NCBI GenBank assembly: GCA_022511425.1
Contig: JAFLRO010000016.1
Span: 1-43,566, forward strand
DNA length: 43,566 nucleotides
From: Acetatifactor sp.
Lineage (GTDB): Bacteria > Bacillota > Clostridia > Lachnospirales > Lachnospiraceae
Direction: 5' to 3'
Shown here in pieces: positions 32,953 through 41,758 of this stretch. The first letter of the stretch is position 1, and every line of letters begins with the position of its first letter. Position numbers and translations under genes: made by a program. A model generated the notes under the pieces. That model saw nothing but the letters and a program-made list of their open reading frames with translations, searched no databases and was not told where the DNA came from.

Positions 32953-33123
32953 CACCGTGCGGTGGGTATGCTCGCGCAAACAATTCAGCGGCGCACTTAG
33001 ACGGAGGTGAAATCCACTGCTTACGCAGACTTAGGCGTGATGCCCTTCCACGCCTTAGTCGAAGTTAGCAGTTAGTTCACCGGAGCGTTGCCGCGTTTGC
33101 GTGGGCATACCCGCCGCACGGTG
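32953..33123. repeat. 171-bp palindromic non-coding element
   Basis: Outer arms of 29 bases (32953-32981 and 33095-33123) pair throughout, the three non-Watson-Crick positions all being T-G on the plus strand. Further nested pairings are GCGGC/GCCGC (32988-32992 with 33090-33094), GGTGAA/TTCACC (33006 with 33076), ACTGCT/AGCAGT (33016 with 33067) and a 12-base inner stem (33028-33039 with 33049-33060, one mismatch) with a 9-base loop. The whole block can fold into one long hairpin. There is no ORF, no visible target-site duplication. It resembles a MITE or a structured RNA. Confidence 0.65.
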
Positions 33124-33147
33124 TCGTCACTTGTGGAAAAAACACAA

Positions 33148-33172
33148 AAGGCAGACCACCCCAGCCTGCCTT
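33148..33172 (-). terminator. Terminator of the response-regulator gene
   Basis: A 7-bp stem (33148-33154 with 33166-33172), followed on the minus strand by TTTTGTGTTTTTT, about 30 bases beyond the stop codon. Confidence 0.75.
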
Positions 33173-33201
33173 GAGAACTATGTTACCAATATACTACGCG
33201 T

Positions 33202-33900
33202 TCATCCCACCTTGTATCCATTCCCCCAAACAGCCTTCAAATATCTAGGCTCCTTAGGATTTCTCTCAATCTTCTCCCGAATATGCCGAACATGCACTGC
33301 TATGGTATTATCCGCTCCAATAGCCTGCATATGCCATATATTTTCATAAATCTGACTGTTCGACAGCACCTTCCCCCTCTGCTGCACCAAAAGCCGCAGA
33401 ATCTTATATTCAATAGGAGTCAGCCGCACTCCCTTTCCCTCCACAGTCACTGTCCTTTGAATATCGTCAATCACCAACTCATCCACTTTGTAAACACGGT
33501 CTATCTTGGAACACATGCTGACAAGCTGGGTATACCGACGAAGTTGGGATTTTACCCTTGCCAACAGCTCCAAAGGGTTACAGTCCGCTGTCACATAATC
33601 GTCTGCTCCGGCTTCCAAGGCCATTATTTTTGCCGTTTCAGCCGACTGACTTGATACCACGAGCAGAGGGATACTGCTGCTCTTTCTCAGATTTGCGATC
33701 AATTCAATCCCTTTATCCCACCCTTTGTCATTCAATTCAACATCAATCAGCATAAGGTGAAATTTCTCCTGGTCTAACACTCTGCGCAGCTGCTTCACAT
33801 CTGCAGCCACCACAGTTTTCAGCCCTTCCCCTTCCAGCAAGGGTTCCATCTTCTCCGCAATTCCCGTATTGTTGTTAAACACTAAAACCTTTTTTTCCAT
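33202..33900 (-). CDS. OmpR/PhoB-type response regulator with degenerate receiver
   Basis: A 232-residue protein: receiver domain (1-120) and winged-helix DNA-binding domain (about 135-230; RLTPIEYKILRLLVQQRGKVLS, ending KAVWGNGYKVG). The candidate phospho-acceptor Asp is present (LMLIDVE). The metal-binding acidic pair after the first strand is replaced (VLVFNNN), and the conserved Lys-Pro near the end reads TADCNP. Phosphorylation is therefore doubtful; such atypical regulators often work as constitutive dimers or respond to other signals. No histidine kinase adjoins. The ATG at 33900 has GAGGAGG 6 bases upstream; the frame is open further upstream without a ribosome site. Confidence 0.88.
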   Translation of the reverse strand: MEKKVLVFNNNTGIAEKMEPLLEGEGLKTVVAADVKQLRRVLDQEKFHLMLIDVELNDKGWDKGIELIANLRKSSSIPLLVVSSQSAETAKIMALEAGADDYVTADCNPLELLARVKSQLRRYTQLVSMCSKIDRVYKVDELVIDDIQRTVTVEGKGVRLTPIEYKILRLLVQQRGKVLSNSQIYENIWHMQAIGADNTIAVHVRHIREKIERNPKEPRYLKAVWGNGYKVG

Positions 33901-34096
33901 CGTGCTCCTCCTCATTCCAGAAAAACTTACAATACTCCACACTTGCCGTTCTGTTGTCTGCTTAAGTACCGCTCTATCGATAATATACATGGTTTGTCAA
34001 TTTTCTACAGTATATTTTAAAACCTCTTTGTATCAAATTTGCATACATATTTGCATCAAAGTTGCATATTAATAAAAGGTTTCTTGTTACATAAAA

Positions 34097-34128
34097 AAAG
34101 CAGAAGGCACAAAAATGCTCTCTGCTTT
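34097..34128 (-). terminator. Terminator of the AI-2E-family permease gene
   Basis: An 8-bp stem (34097-34104 with 34121-34128), extendable inward, with a run of T on the minus strand, about 57 bases beyond the stop codon. Confidence 0.75.
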
Positions 34129-34184
34129 TATAGACTGTATTTAGGCTCAAAAGTTTCAAAAATAATAAAATTAAGAAGTAAACA

Positions 34185-35456
34185 TCATTCCTCTTTCCCG
34201 TTCCTACGCTTCCGTCTGGCTTCTTTTCGGGTGCGCTTCCCCGCTGCTCTTTCCTGCTCTTCCTTCAGCTTCTGCTCCTCCACCTTCCGGAATGCCTCCT
34301 CGCCATGTATGGCCATCTCCTCCACCTCGAACATGTCTTCCTTGTGGAGATGTCGAAATCGATTAATACCGGCAACCAAAATCAACAAACTGTCTTTGAT
34401 ACCGTTAAAAACTCCCTCCTGGTACATTGTATACACCAGAAGTCCCAGAGGCACTGCAATGATCATACCCACCACACCGCCGACCTGATATCCTACATAC
34501 AAAAGCACCAGTGTTGGCAGGGGAGGTACACCAATGGAGTCTCCCACGATCTTTGGCTGAATCAGCTGCCGGGCCAGCTGGCCACCGCACCAGATGATCA
34601 ACAAACCCACAGCAGTCTTATAGTCCGCTGCAAATATCTTTATAACAGCCCAAGGGATCAGCACTGTACCCGTCCCAAGAAATGGTAGAAAATCCAATAT
34701 GGCAATCCCCAGTGCGATCAGTGCATAATAATTTACCCCCAATACGCCAAGCCCTAACACAAGCAACAGATACATCCAGACTTCAATCTTCAGCTGAGCC
34801 TTCAAATATCCGCCCACAGATTTTACCAGGCTGCGACGTACCATGCTATAGTAAAGCTGTATAGTAGCAGGTGTGTGCTTACGGAACCACTCGTTGATCT
34901 GCTGATGCTCGGCCACAAAAAAGTATGCCGACAAAAGCGCCATAATCACACCGATAAATATGGATGGCAGCTGTAATGCCAAATTGCCTGCGGCTTCAAT
35001 AGTCGGCGTACCAATCCGCTCGAAGAGGCCGCCCATATAGTTGCCTAAGTTGTCTGTCAGACTGTTCAGGTTTACCTTGGTATCGCCGGGAAGCTTTTCC
35101 AGCAGCGAACTCAGACTCTCTCCCATGTTGTTTATATCTGCCTCCATCCCTGCCCACATGTCCGGAAGCGCCGTCAATAATCCACCCACCTGCTCCGTCA
35201 GCCAGGCGATGACAAAATAAATCAGTAATACCAGCAATGCAATCACCGCTATGATAACAAATGCACTGCCAATTTTTCTCTTCAGCTTGATCTTTTCTTC
35301 AAAGAAACGTACCAACGGAGATGCCATCAGTGCAATGATCCAGCCTATAACAAACGGCAGAAAAAACATCAACATCCTGGGAACCAGAAAGATAATTCCC
35401 AGAAGAATAACCAGTGCGATGACCAGATTTACCAAAGCCTTACAGTATTTTTTCAT
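34185..35456 (-). CDS. AI-2E family (PerM/UPF0118) transporter
   Basis: A 423-residue membrane protein of the AI-2E/PerM family: helix pairs at about 10-90, a soluble segment at 95-150, then helices to about 360 including GLGVLGVNYYALIALGIAILDFLPFLGTG, PWAVI and PKIVGDSIGVPPL, which are family-typical. Members are implicated in autoinducer-2 or ion export; the substrate is unsettled. The last ~50 residues form a strongly charged, Lys/Arg/Glu-rich coiled tail, longer than usual. The start has AAGGGG upstream. It is 55 bases after yihA and probably read through from it. Confidence 0.9.
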   Translation of the reverse strand: MKKYCKALVNLVIALVILLGIIFLVPRMLMFFLPFVIGWIIALMASPLVRFFEEKIKLKRKIGSAFVIIAVIALLVLLIYFVIAWLTEQVGGLLTALPDMWAGMEADINNMGESLSSLLEKLPGDTKVNLNSLTDNLGNYMGGLFERIGTPTIEAAGNLALQLPSIFIGVIMALLSAYFFVAEHQQINEWFRKHTPATIQLYYSMVRRSLVKSVGGYLKAQLKIEVWMYLLLVLGLGVLGVNYYALIALGIAILDFLPFLGTGTVLIPWAVIKIFAADYKTAVGLLIIWCGGQLARQLIQPKIVGDSIGVPPLPTLVLLYVGYQVGGVVGMIIAVPLGLLVYTMYQEGVFNGIKDSLLILVAGINRFRHLHKEDMFEVEEMAIHGEEAFRKVEEQKLKEEQERAAGKRTRKEARRKRRNGKEE

Positions 35457-35511
35457 AACGATACCCCTTGCCCATAGCGGCGGGCATAAAATAAGTAATT
35501 GAATGGAATAA

Positions 35512-36105
35512 TCAAAACTCTTCCTCTAGAATACAATCTAAAATCTCGTATATTTCATCCCTTCCCTGCTTGGTCTGCGCCGAAAAGGGCAGGATAACCG
35601 TATCCGGTGCCGCATCCAGCCCGGTGCGTATCAGTTTCATCTGCTTCTGGATCTGGCTGCGGTTGATCTTATCCAGCTTAGTTGCAATGACCACAGGATG
35701 ATAACCGCTGTCACATATCCATTTATACATGATTCTGTCATTCTCGGAGGGGGCATGACGGATGTCGAGCAGTAAAAATACCCGTCTCAGTTGCTTAGAC
35801 TTATGTAGGTAATTCTCAATCATCTTCCCCCACTGTGCACGTACGCTTTCGCTTGTCTTGGCATAACCGTAGCCGGGCAGATCCACAAAGTAAATTGCAT
35901 CATTTATATTATAGTAGTTGATAGTCTGAGTCTTGCCCGGCTGGGCGCTGGTCCTTGCCAAAGACTTGCGGTTCATCAGGGCATTGATCAGCGAGGATTT
36001 TCCCACATTACTCTTTCCAGCAAAGGCTACCTCCGGTCGGGTATTCTGGGGTAGCTTGCTGGTGATGCCGCACACAGTCTCCAGGCTGACATTTTTAATG
36101 ATCAT
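35512..36105 (-). CDS. yihA: Ribosome-biogenesis GTPase YihA/YsxC (EngB)
   Basis: A 197-residue small GTPase needed for large ribosomal subunit assembly. G-motifs in order: GKSNVGKSS (P-loop), QPGKTQTIN (switch I), DLPGYGYAK (G3), TKLDK (G4) and SAQTKQG (G5). I use the ATG at 36105 (GGGAGA 6 bases upstream). The frame stays open for almost 100 codons upstream, but that part has no family resemblance. It belongs to the conserved tig-clpP-clpX-(lon)-yihA cluster; lon is absent here. Confidence 0.95.
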   Translation of the reverse strand: MIIKNVSLETVCGITSKLPQNTRPEVAFAGKSNVGKSSLINALMNRKSLARTSAQPGKTQTINYYNINDAIYFVDLPGYGYAKTSESVRAQWGKMIENYLHKSKQLRRVFLLLDIRHAPSENDRIMYKWICDSGYHPVVIATKLDKINRSQIQKQMKLIRTGLDAAPDTVILPFSAQTKQGRDEIYEILDCILEEEF

Positions 36106-36296
36106 CTGTTTCTCCCATCTTGCGCGCATCTTTCGTTCCGCGCTCACTGTCCCGGCAGATCTGCACTCTGTTCCAGCCATTGCCGGACAAGCGCTATAAC
36201 TTTTGTAACAACCTGCACTCTCTAAAAACAAGTTAACGCCGTCACATGGACGGCGCTTCTCATCCACACAGGCGTGACCGTCGTGTGATTTATCCA
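36106..36296. other. Spacer between clpX and yihA
   Basis: 191 bases where a lon gene often lies in relatives. It holds a hairpin with a 7-bp stem (CGCCGTC/GACGGCG, near 36235-36253) and a T-rich tail on the minus strand (TTAACTTGTTTTT), a possible weak terminator after clpX. No lon remnant is recognisable. Confidence 0.45.
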
Positions 36297-37571
36297 TCAT
36301 ATCGCAGTGTTGAGATTTTCCCTGGTACCGTTCTGATGGATGGTCAGAGGATTGCTCTTGCCCTCCACTGCCTCCTTTGTAATTACACATGCCTGAATCG
36401 TATCATCAGAGGGAATCTGATACATGGTATCCATCATGACGCTCTCCATAATGGAGCGCAGACCCCTGGCTCCGGTCTTGCGTTCAAAGGCCTTCTCTGC
36501 AATGGCCAGAATAGCGTCATCTTCAAAGGTCAACTCAACATCATCCATGTCAAACAGCTTCTGATACTGCTTAATCAGAGCGTTCTTTGGCTCCTTCAGG
36601 ATGCGGACTAAAGCCTCTTTATCCAGACCCTGCAGGGATACGCAGATAGGCACACGGCCCACAAATTCGGGAATCAGACCGAACTTCACCAGATCCTGTG
36701 GAGTCACCTCCTGCAGAAGATCGCTGAGCTCTTTATTGCTCTTCTGGGTCACCTCGGTGTTGAAACCGATCGCCTTGCGGTCCAATCTCGCTTCCACAAT
36801 CTTGTCCAGACCGTCAAAGGCTCCTCCGCAGATGAAGAGGATGTTGGAGGTGTCAATGGTAATCAGCTCCTGATGAGGATGCTTTCTGCCACCCTGGGGC
36901 GGAACACTGGCCACTGTTCCCTCAACGATCTTAAGCAACGCCTGCTGAACTCCCTCTCCGGATACATCACGGGTAATGGATACGTTTTCGCCCTTCTTGG
37001 TAATCTTATCAATCTCGTCAATATAGATGATACCATACTGTGCACGTTCCACATCATAATCGGCAGCCTGAATCAGCTTCAACAGTATATTTTCTACATC
37101 CTCGCCAACATAGCCAGCCTCAGTCAGCGTTGTGGCATCAGCAATAGCAAAGGGCACATTGATGATCTTTGCCAGAGTCTGAGCCAAATAAGTCTTTCCT
37201 GAACCCGTGGGTCCAACCATTATGATATTACTTTTCTGGAGTTCCACATCGTCCAGATCCTTGGGCGCAGTCACTCTCTTATAATGGTTGTACACGGACA
37301 CGGCCAGAACCTTTTTTGCTTCCTCCTGACCTACCACATATTCATCCAGAAATTTCTTGATCTGAATAGGTTTGAGAAGATTGATGTCGGGATGGCTTGA
37401 TGCCTCCACTTCATCGTCTTCCAGCTCCTCCTCCAGGATATCAGCACATATGTCAATACACTCATCGCAGATGTAAACTCCCGCCGGACCTGCGATCAGT
37501 TTGCGAACCTGACCCTGGGTCTTGTTGCAAAAGGAGCACCTGATATCGTTTCCTGTCATTTTTCCTGCCAT
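36297..37571 (-). CDS. clpX: ATP-dependent Clp protease ATP-binding subunit ClpX
   Basis: A 424-residue AAA+ unfoldase that feeds substrates to ClpP. The N-terminal zinc finger has CSFCNK and CDECIDIC. Walker A GPTGSGKT lies near residue 121 and Walker [11 protein letters not shown] near 182. [10 protein letters not shown], the EFVGRVP region and the sensor-2 GARGLRSI follow. The loop IGFNTEV matches the ClpP-docking IGF motif. It is 52 bases after clpP, probably in the same operon, with a hairpin in the spacer to yihA. Confidence 0.97.
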   Translation of the reverse strand: MAGKMTGNDIRCSFCNKTQGQVRKLIAGPAGVYICDECIDICADILEEELEDDEVEASSHPDINLLKPIQIKKFLDEYVVGQEEAKKVLAVSVYNHYKRVTAPKDLDDVELQKSNIIMVGPTGSGKTYLAQTLAKIINVPFAIADATTLTEAGYVGEDVENILLKLIQAADYDVERAQYGIIYIDEIDKITKKGENVSITRDVSGEGVQQALLKIVEGTVASVPPQGGRKHPHQELITIDTSNILFICGGAFDGLDKIVEARLDRKAIGFNTEVTQKSNKELSDLLQEVTPQDLVKFGLIPEFVGRVPICVSLQGLDKEALVRILKEPKNALIKQYQKLFDMDDVELTFEDDAILAIAEKAFERKTGARGLRSIMESVMMDTMYQIPSDDTIQACVITKEAVEGKSNPLTIHQNGTRENLNTAI

Positions 37572-37623
37572 TCTTTTCCTTACTCCTGTTATATTACCTA
37601 TTTAGGTATCATTTTCATCAAAT

Positions 37624-38217
37624 TTATTTCGCCGCATCGTGGGAGGCAATGACCATATCGATCAGGCCGTAGTCAAGAGCTTCCTGGGCACTCATCCAGT
37701 TATCGCGCTCTGTGTCTGCACAGATGGTCTCATAATCCTTGCCTGTGTTCTCCGCCAGCATACGGTTCAACTTCTCCTTCGTCTTTAAGATATGCCTTGC
37801 AGCAATCTCAATCTCCGTAGCCTGACCCTTGGTGCCGCCCAGAGGCTGATGGATCATGATCTCTGCATTGGGCAGTGCAAATCGCTTTCCCTTTGCTCCG
37901 CCGGAGAGCAGAAACGCTCCCATGCTGGCTGCCATGCCGATACATACAGTGGACACGTCACATTTGATATAGTTCATAGTGTCATAGATTGCCATTCCCG
38001 CGGTGATTGCGCCGCCGGGACTGTTGATATAAAGATGGATATCCTTCTCCGGATCTTCCGCCTCAAGAAACAATAGCTGTGCTACCACAATACTGGCAGA
38101 AGTATCATTTACCTCTTCGCCAAGGAATATGATTCTATCCTTTAAAAGCCGGGAATAAATGTCGTAAGACCGCTCTCCTTTGCTTGTCTGTTCAATGACA
38201 TAAGGCACTAAACTCAT
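37624..38217 (-). CDS. clpP: ATP-dependent Clp protease proteolytic subunit
   Basis: A 197-residue serine protease forming the tetradecameric ClpP barrel. The catalytic triad is visible: Ser in [11 protein letters not shown], His in MIHQPLGG and Asp in ADTERDNWM. The N-terminus [20 protein letters not shown] is family-typical, and the ATG at 38217 has GGAGG 7 bases upstream; the open frame reaching 38256 is leader. It has its own promoter downstream of tig. Confidence 0.97.
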   Translation of the reverse strand: MSLVPYVIEQTSKGERSYDIYSRLLKDRIIFLGEEVNDTSASIVVAQLLFLEAEDPEKDIHLYINSPGGAITAGMAIYDTMNYIKCDVSTVCIGMAASMGAFLLSGGAKGKRFALPNAEIMIHQPLGGTKGQATEIEIAARHILKTKEKLNRMLAENTGKDYETICADTERDNWMSAQEALDYGLIDMVIASHDAAK

Positions 38218-38265
38218 TTTATTTCCTCCATTTCCTGTTTTTTCCAAATAAAACACCTAATACAC

Positions 38266-38294
38266 ATCATATCCCAGTTTGATGGGATTTTCAA
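38266..38294 (-). promoter_or_regulatory. clpP promoter with inverted repeat in the spacer
   Basis: TTGAAA (38289-38294) and TATGAT (38266-38271) are 17 bases apart. The spacer contains TCCCA-6-TGGGA, a symmetric site between the two hexamers, where a bound repressor would block RNA polymerase. It is not a CtsR-type sequence. Confidence 0.6.
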
Positions 38295-38337
38295 CGCATA
38301 TGCTATTATTTAAGAAAAAATTAATTACACAAACACA

Positions 38338-38366
38338 GCGGCTGTACCCTCGGAGAGCACAACCGC
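38338..38366 (-). terminator. Hairpin after tig
   Basis: An imperfect GC-rich hairpin (GCGG/CCGC base, several wobble pairs inside) lies about 20 bases past the tig stop. The T-rich tail is delayed by some 20 bases, so termination is probably partial. Confidence 0.4.
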
Positions 38367-38384
38367 ATAATCCTTTGTAAAGTA

Positions 38385-39731
38385 TTACTCCTCTGCAGTT
38401 TCGGAATCCTTTGCCTTCTTAGCACTCTTCTTTCCAGCAGGCTTTGACTCCTTGGCGTTCTCTACCACAAAGTCCACTGCCTTTCTCACTGCCAGATCAT
38501 CCATTACCTGTTTCACACCGCTCTCACCCAAGAGCTCTTTGACTTTGTCGGGCTCCATCTGATAGGCCTCGCCCATGACTTTGATCTCTTCCTCGTACTC
38601 CTCCTCGGTAGCGGTCAGATTTTCTGCTGCGGCCACAGCTTCCAGCACCAGTCTGGACTGAATCCTCTTTAACGCCTGGGGCTTCACCTGCTCTAAGAGC
38701 ATCTGAGAGGTCGTACCCGTAAACTGCATGTACTGTTCCATAGAAATACCCTGGGACTGAAGCCTCTGGGCGTACTCCTGAACCATCTGCCTCTGCTGAG
38801 TATCTAACATAGCATCGGGGATGTCCATCTTTGCGTCGGCAATAACAGCCTCGATGGCAGCATCCTCCTTAATATTCTTTGCGTTGGCAGTCTTTCTTTC
38901 AGAGATCTTTTTCTTGATTTCCTCTCTGTATTCCTCAACAGTATCGCTCTCGTCTGAGACCTCGCTGACAAAATCATCATCCAACTCAGGAAGCTGCTTC
39001 TCCTGAAGCTTCTTCACGGTGCATTTAAACACTGCTGCCTTGCCTGCCAGTTCAGCTGCCTGATAATCCTCAGGGAAGGTGACATTCACATCCGTCTCCT
39101 TGCCAATTTCTGCGCCTACCAGAGCTTCCTCAAAACCGGGAATAAAGGCATGAGAGCCGATGGTCAGGGGATAATCCTCTCCCTTTCCTCCCTCAAAGGC
39201 CACACCGTCCACAAAACCTTCAAAATCAATTGTGGCAATATCTCCATCCTTTACTGCCCTGTCTGCCACATCAATGGTTCTAGAATTCTTTTCTCTCTCC
39301 CGCTCGATTTCTGCAGTGATCTCATCCTCGGTCACATCCACATCGACTTTATCTATCTTCACACCCTTGTACTTACCCAGGGTCACAGGAGGTTTCAGTG
39401 CCACTTCAGCAGTAAAGATAAAAGGCTTGCCCGCTTCTGCCTGAACCAGATCGACCTTAGGGGAGGAGACAATCTCCTCGGTACACTCCTCCAGTGCCTT
39501 ATCATAAGCGTCAGGAACCAGCGCGTTGGCAGCGTCCTCGTAGAATATCTCTTTTCCGTACATTTGCTCAATCATTTTGCGGGGAGCCTTGCCCTTACGG
39601 AATCCGGGAATGCTGATCTTATTCTTGCTCTTCTGATATGCCCCTTCAATGGCTTTTTCAAACTCTTCGGCAGATACCTCGATGGTCAGTTTTGCCATAT
39701 TGTTCTCTAATTTTTCCACCTGTAAACTCAT
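38385..39731 (-). CDS. tig: Trigger factor
   Basis: A 448-residue ribosome-associated chaperone and prolyl isomerase. The N-terminal ribosome-binding domain has the signature GFRKGKAPRKMI (residues ~43-54). The FKBP-type domain spans about 150-245 (VKDGDIATIDFEGFVDGVAFEGGKGEDYPLTIGS, then FIPGFEEAL). The rest is the helical C-terminal chaperone domain, ending in a Lys/Ala/Ser-rich tail of ~25 residues. It is the first gene of the tig-clpP-clpX-yihA cluster. GGAGG lies about 10 bases before the start. Confidence 0.97.
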   Translation of the reverse strand: MSLQVEKLENNMAKLTIEVSAEEFEKAIEGAYQKSKNKISIPGFRKGKAPRKMIEQMYGKEIFYEDAANALVPDAYDKALEECTEEIVSSPKVDLVQAEAGKPFIFTAEVALKPPVTLGKYKGVKIDKVDVDVTEDEITAEIEREREKNSRTIDVADRAVKDGDIATIDFEGFVDGVAFEGGKGEDYPLTIGSHAFIPGFEEALVGAEIGKETDVNVTFPEDYQAAELAGKAAVFKCTVKKLQEKQLPELDDDFVSEVSDESDTVEEYREEIKKKISERKTANAKNIKEDAAIEAVIADAKMDIPDAMLDTQQRQMVQEYAQRLQSQGISMEQYMQFTGTTSQMLLEQVKPQALKRIQSRLVLEAVAAAENLTATEEEYEEEIKVMGEAYQMEPDKVKELLGESGVKQVMDDLAVRKAVDFVVENAKESKPAGKKSAKKAKDSETAEE

Positions 39732-39785
39732 TGCTATATTTCCTCCTTCAATCGCCTGTGCCTCATCTCTATGTCAACTGTTCCG

Positions 39786-39826
39786 CAATGACAGCAGAAC
39801 ACAGTCACAGTCATTGTAGAATTATA
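39786..39826 (-). promoter_or_regulatory. tig promoter (extended -10) and leader hairpin
   Basis: TATAAT at 39821-39826, preceded by TG one base upstream (extended -10), with no good -35. The start site near 39815 coincides with a 7-bp hairpin, CAATGAC/GTCATTG (39786-39792 with 39810-39816). Confidence 0.5.
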
Positions 39827-39847
39827 TCATGCTTTATGTTCAGCACA

Positions 39848-41557
39848 TTAAATTGAGAAAATTGATACACATTCGTCCAGTCTGTGGGCGATGTCCTTAA
39901 GTTCCGTTGATTTATCAGCAATTTCACTGACAATACCGTTGATTTCCGTGACAGAGGCCGATGTCTGCTGTGAACTTGCCGCATTCTCCTCTGCAATTGC
40001 TGACAGGTTCTGCACCGTATCTACCACGCTGGATCTCACATCATTGATTGCATTCGTCTTGGAAACCACTTGCTCGATTCCTGAAAGGGACTGTTCTACA
40101 TCCTGCAGCAGATTGTTGACCTGTGTATTCGTGTTGGCAACATTCTCACTCTGCTGTTCCATAATCTCTTTTACTTCACTCATTATGGAAACCGCTTTAT
40201 CGGAATCTGATATCAGGGATAAAACAATACTCTCAATCTGCTTAGCGGATTCATCGGACTGCTCTGCAAGCTTCTGAATCTGTGCCGCAACTACAGCAAA
40301 ACCTCTACCCTGTTCGCCAGCGCGTGCTGCTTCAATGGAAGCATTCAGTGAAAGCAGGTTCGTCTCCCCCGCAATATCGGTAATCAATGTGGTTGCTTCT
40401 TTAATCTTCTGTGCAGATTCATTGGTCACATTAGTCTGCTCATAGATAATGTCGATGGAAGAACTTGTCTTCTTGTTGGTATCCTGCAGCTCATGAAGCG
40501 CTTCGATTGCAGCCTCACCACGCTCTTTCATGGACTTAGCACTCTCACTCAAACCACCCAGCTCATCAACTGTCTCTTCGATCATATTACCCATTGTAAT
40601 AATATTCTCTGTAGCATCAGTCGTCTCTTGCGCCTGGCTTGTAGCGCCGATCGCAATCTCGCCTATCGCCTTCTCCATCTGATCCACGTGGTCACTTGTA
40701 TCATTAGTCTTCTCACTGAGCGATTTAGATTCCTCTAGCAATTCATTACTGACCTCTTTAATATCGGAAACAATAACCTTCAGTTCCTCTCTCACCTTTT
40801 TGACGGTCCTGCAGATCTCACCGATCTCATCCGTTCCGCCAAGCAGCTCGTCACCAAACAGGAAATTGAGCTTGCCCTCTGAAAGCTGTGACAATCCGCC
40901 GATGCATGCTTTGAGTTTCTTGGACAGACCGCCTACTACTATGAGAACGATTACTATGCATACAGCCATGACAGCTATGACTATACCTCCAATTGTATAT
41001 AAAATGCTGTTAATATGACTCTTCGCATCAGCCTGAGGCATGATAGCAGATACCATACCGACAACCTGACCCGTGGTGGGGTCAACAAGGGGTACATAAT
41101 AACCGAAATATTTGCTTCCTCTTACGGTTACTGATGTGGAAAAATATTCCTGCCCGCCGTTCAGTACATTCCTGATAATTGCCGGATCGTCCGCCTGCGT
41201 TTTTATGGCACGGGAGCCGTCTTCATTTAAAATGGAAGTCATATAACGCATTTGGCCATAAAAAACTGTAATATCCGTACCGCCCGCAACCTTTACTTCA
41301 TCTGCCAGCGCTGTATGTGAGGTGACATTGTAATCACCCTTGTACAAATCATCATCTTCACTGATATAGAACGGAGCGTCGTTAACATCCTCCAGGGAAT
41401 TGACCATTGCTACCGCTGTACTTCGCAGTCCATTCTCAAGTGTCGATGTCACCACACTGGTAACCGTTAGATTACTGACAACCAGGATTGCAATTCCCAG
41501 TCCCAGCAATGGCAAAACAGAAAGCAATAAAACTTTGGCACTCACACTCAATTTCAT
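39848..41557 (-). CDS. Methyl-accepting chemotaxis protein with extracytoplasmic Cache-like sensor
   Basis: A 569-residue receptor: a membrane helix at about 10-32, an extracytoplasmic single-Cache-like domain to about 190 ([20 protein letters not shown], ending [18 protein letters not shown]), a second helix (about 190-212), a HAMP-like segment and a methyl-accepting coiled coil. The signalling hairpin [29 protein letters not shown] is conserved. The start ATG at 41557 has GGAGGA 8 bases upstream. The domain type suggests binding of a small metabolite. No other chemotaxis genes are present. Confidence 0.9.
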   Translation of the reverse strand: MKLSVSAKVLLLSVLPLLGLGIAILVVSNLTVTSVVTSTLENGLRSTAVAMVNSLEDVNDAPFYISEDDDLYKGDYNVTSHTALADEVKVAGGTDITVFYGQMRYMTSILNEDGSRAIKTQADDPAIIRNVLNGGQEYFSTSVTVRGSKYFGYYVPLVDPTTGQVVGMVSAIMPQADAKSHINSILYTIGGIVIAVMAVCIVIVLIVVGGLSKKLKACIGGLSQLSEGKLNFLFGDELLGGTDEIGEICRTVKKVREELKVIVSDIKEVSNELLEESKSLSEKTNDTSDHVDQMEKAIGEIAIGATSQAQETTDATENIITMGNMIEETVDELGGLSESAKSMKERGEAAIEALHELQDTNKKTSSSIDIIYEQTNVTNESAQKIKEATTLITDIAGETNLLSLNASIEAARAGEQGRGFAVVAAQIQKLAEQSDESAKQIESIVLSLISDSDKAVSIMSEVKEIMEQQSENVANTNTQVNNLLQDVEQSLSGIEQVVSKTNAINDVRSSVVDTVQNLSAIAEENAASSQQTSASVTEINGIVSEIADKSTELKDIAHRLDECVSIFSI

Positions 41558-41604
41558 TTTCTTATCCTCCAGAATTCGTTGCTAAAAACCATCCCACTCA
41601 AACT

Positions 41605-41655
41605 CCCCACACTACTGAGTGTGGGGCCATGAGAAAATATACTGTGCATAGTATA
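41605..41655 (-). promoter_or_regulatory. Promoter, start-site repeat and leader hairpin of the Cache-type receptor
   Basis: TATACT (41650-41655), preceded by TATGG (extended -10), forms an inverted repeat with the sequence at the start site: TATACT-6-AGTATA (41638-41655). About 15 bases into the transcript is a perfect 9-bp hairpin (41605-41613 with 41618-41626) with a 4-base loop. The -35 region is poor. Confidence 0.55.
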
Positions 41656-41758
41656 CCATAAAAAAGCCATATTGAAAAGAACTTTCTTATTTATTAATAT
41701 CTTTATTAATATCTTTCTTTTTTTTGCTCTCTTATATTTATTATCAAATAGAATAAAT

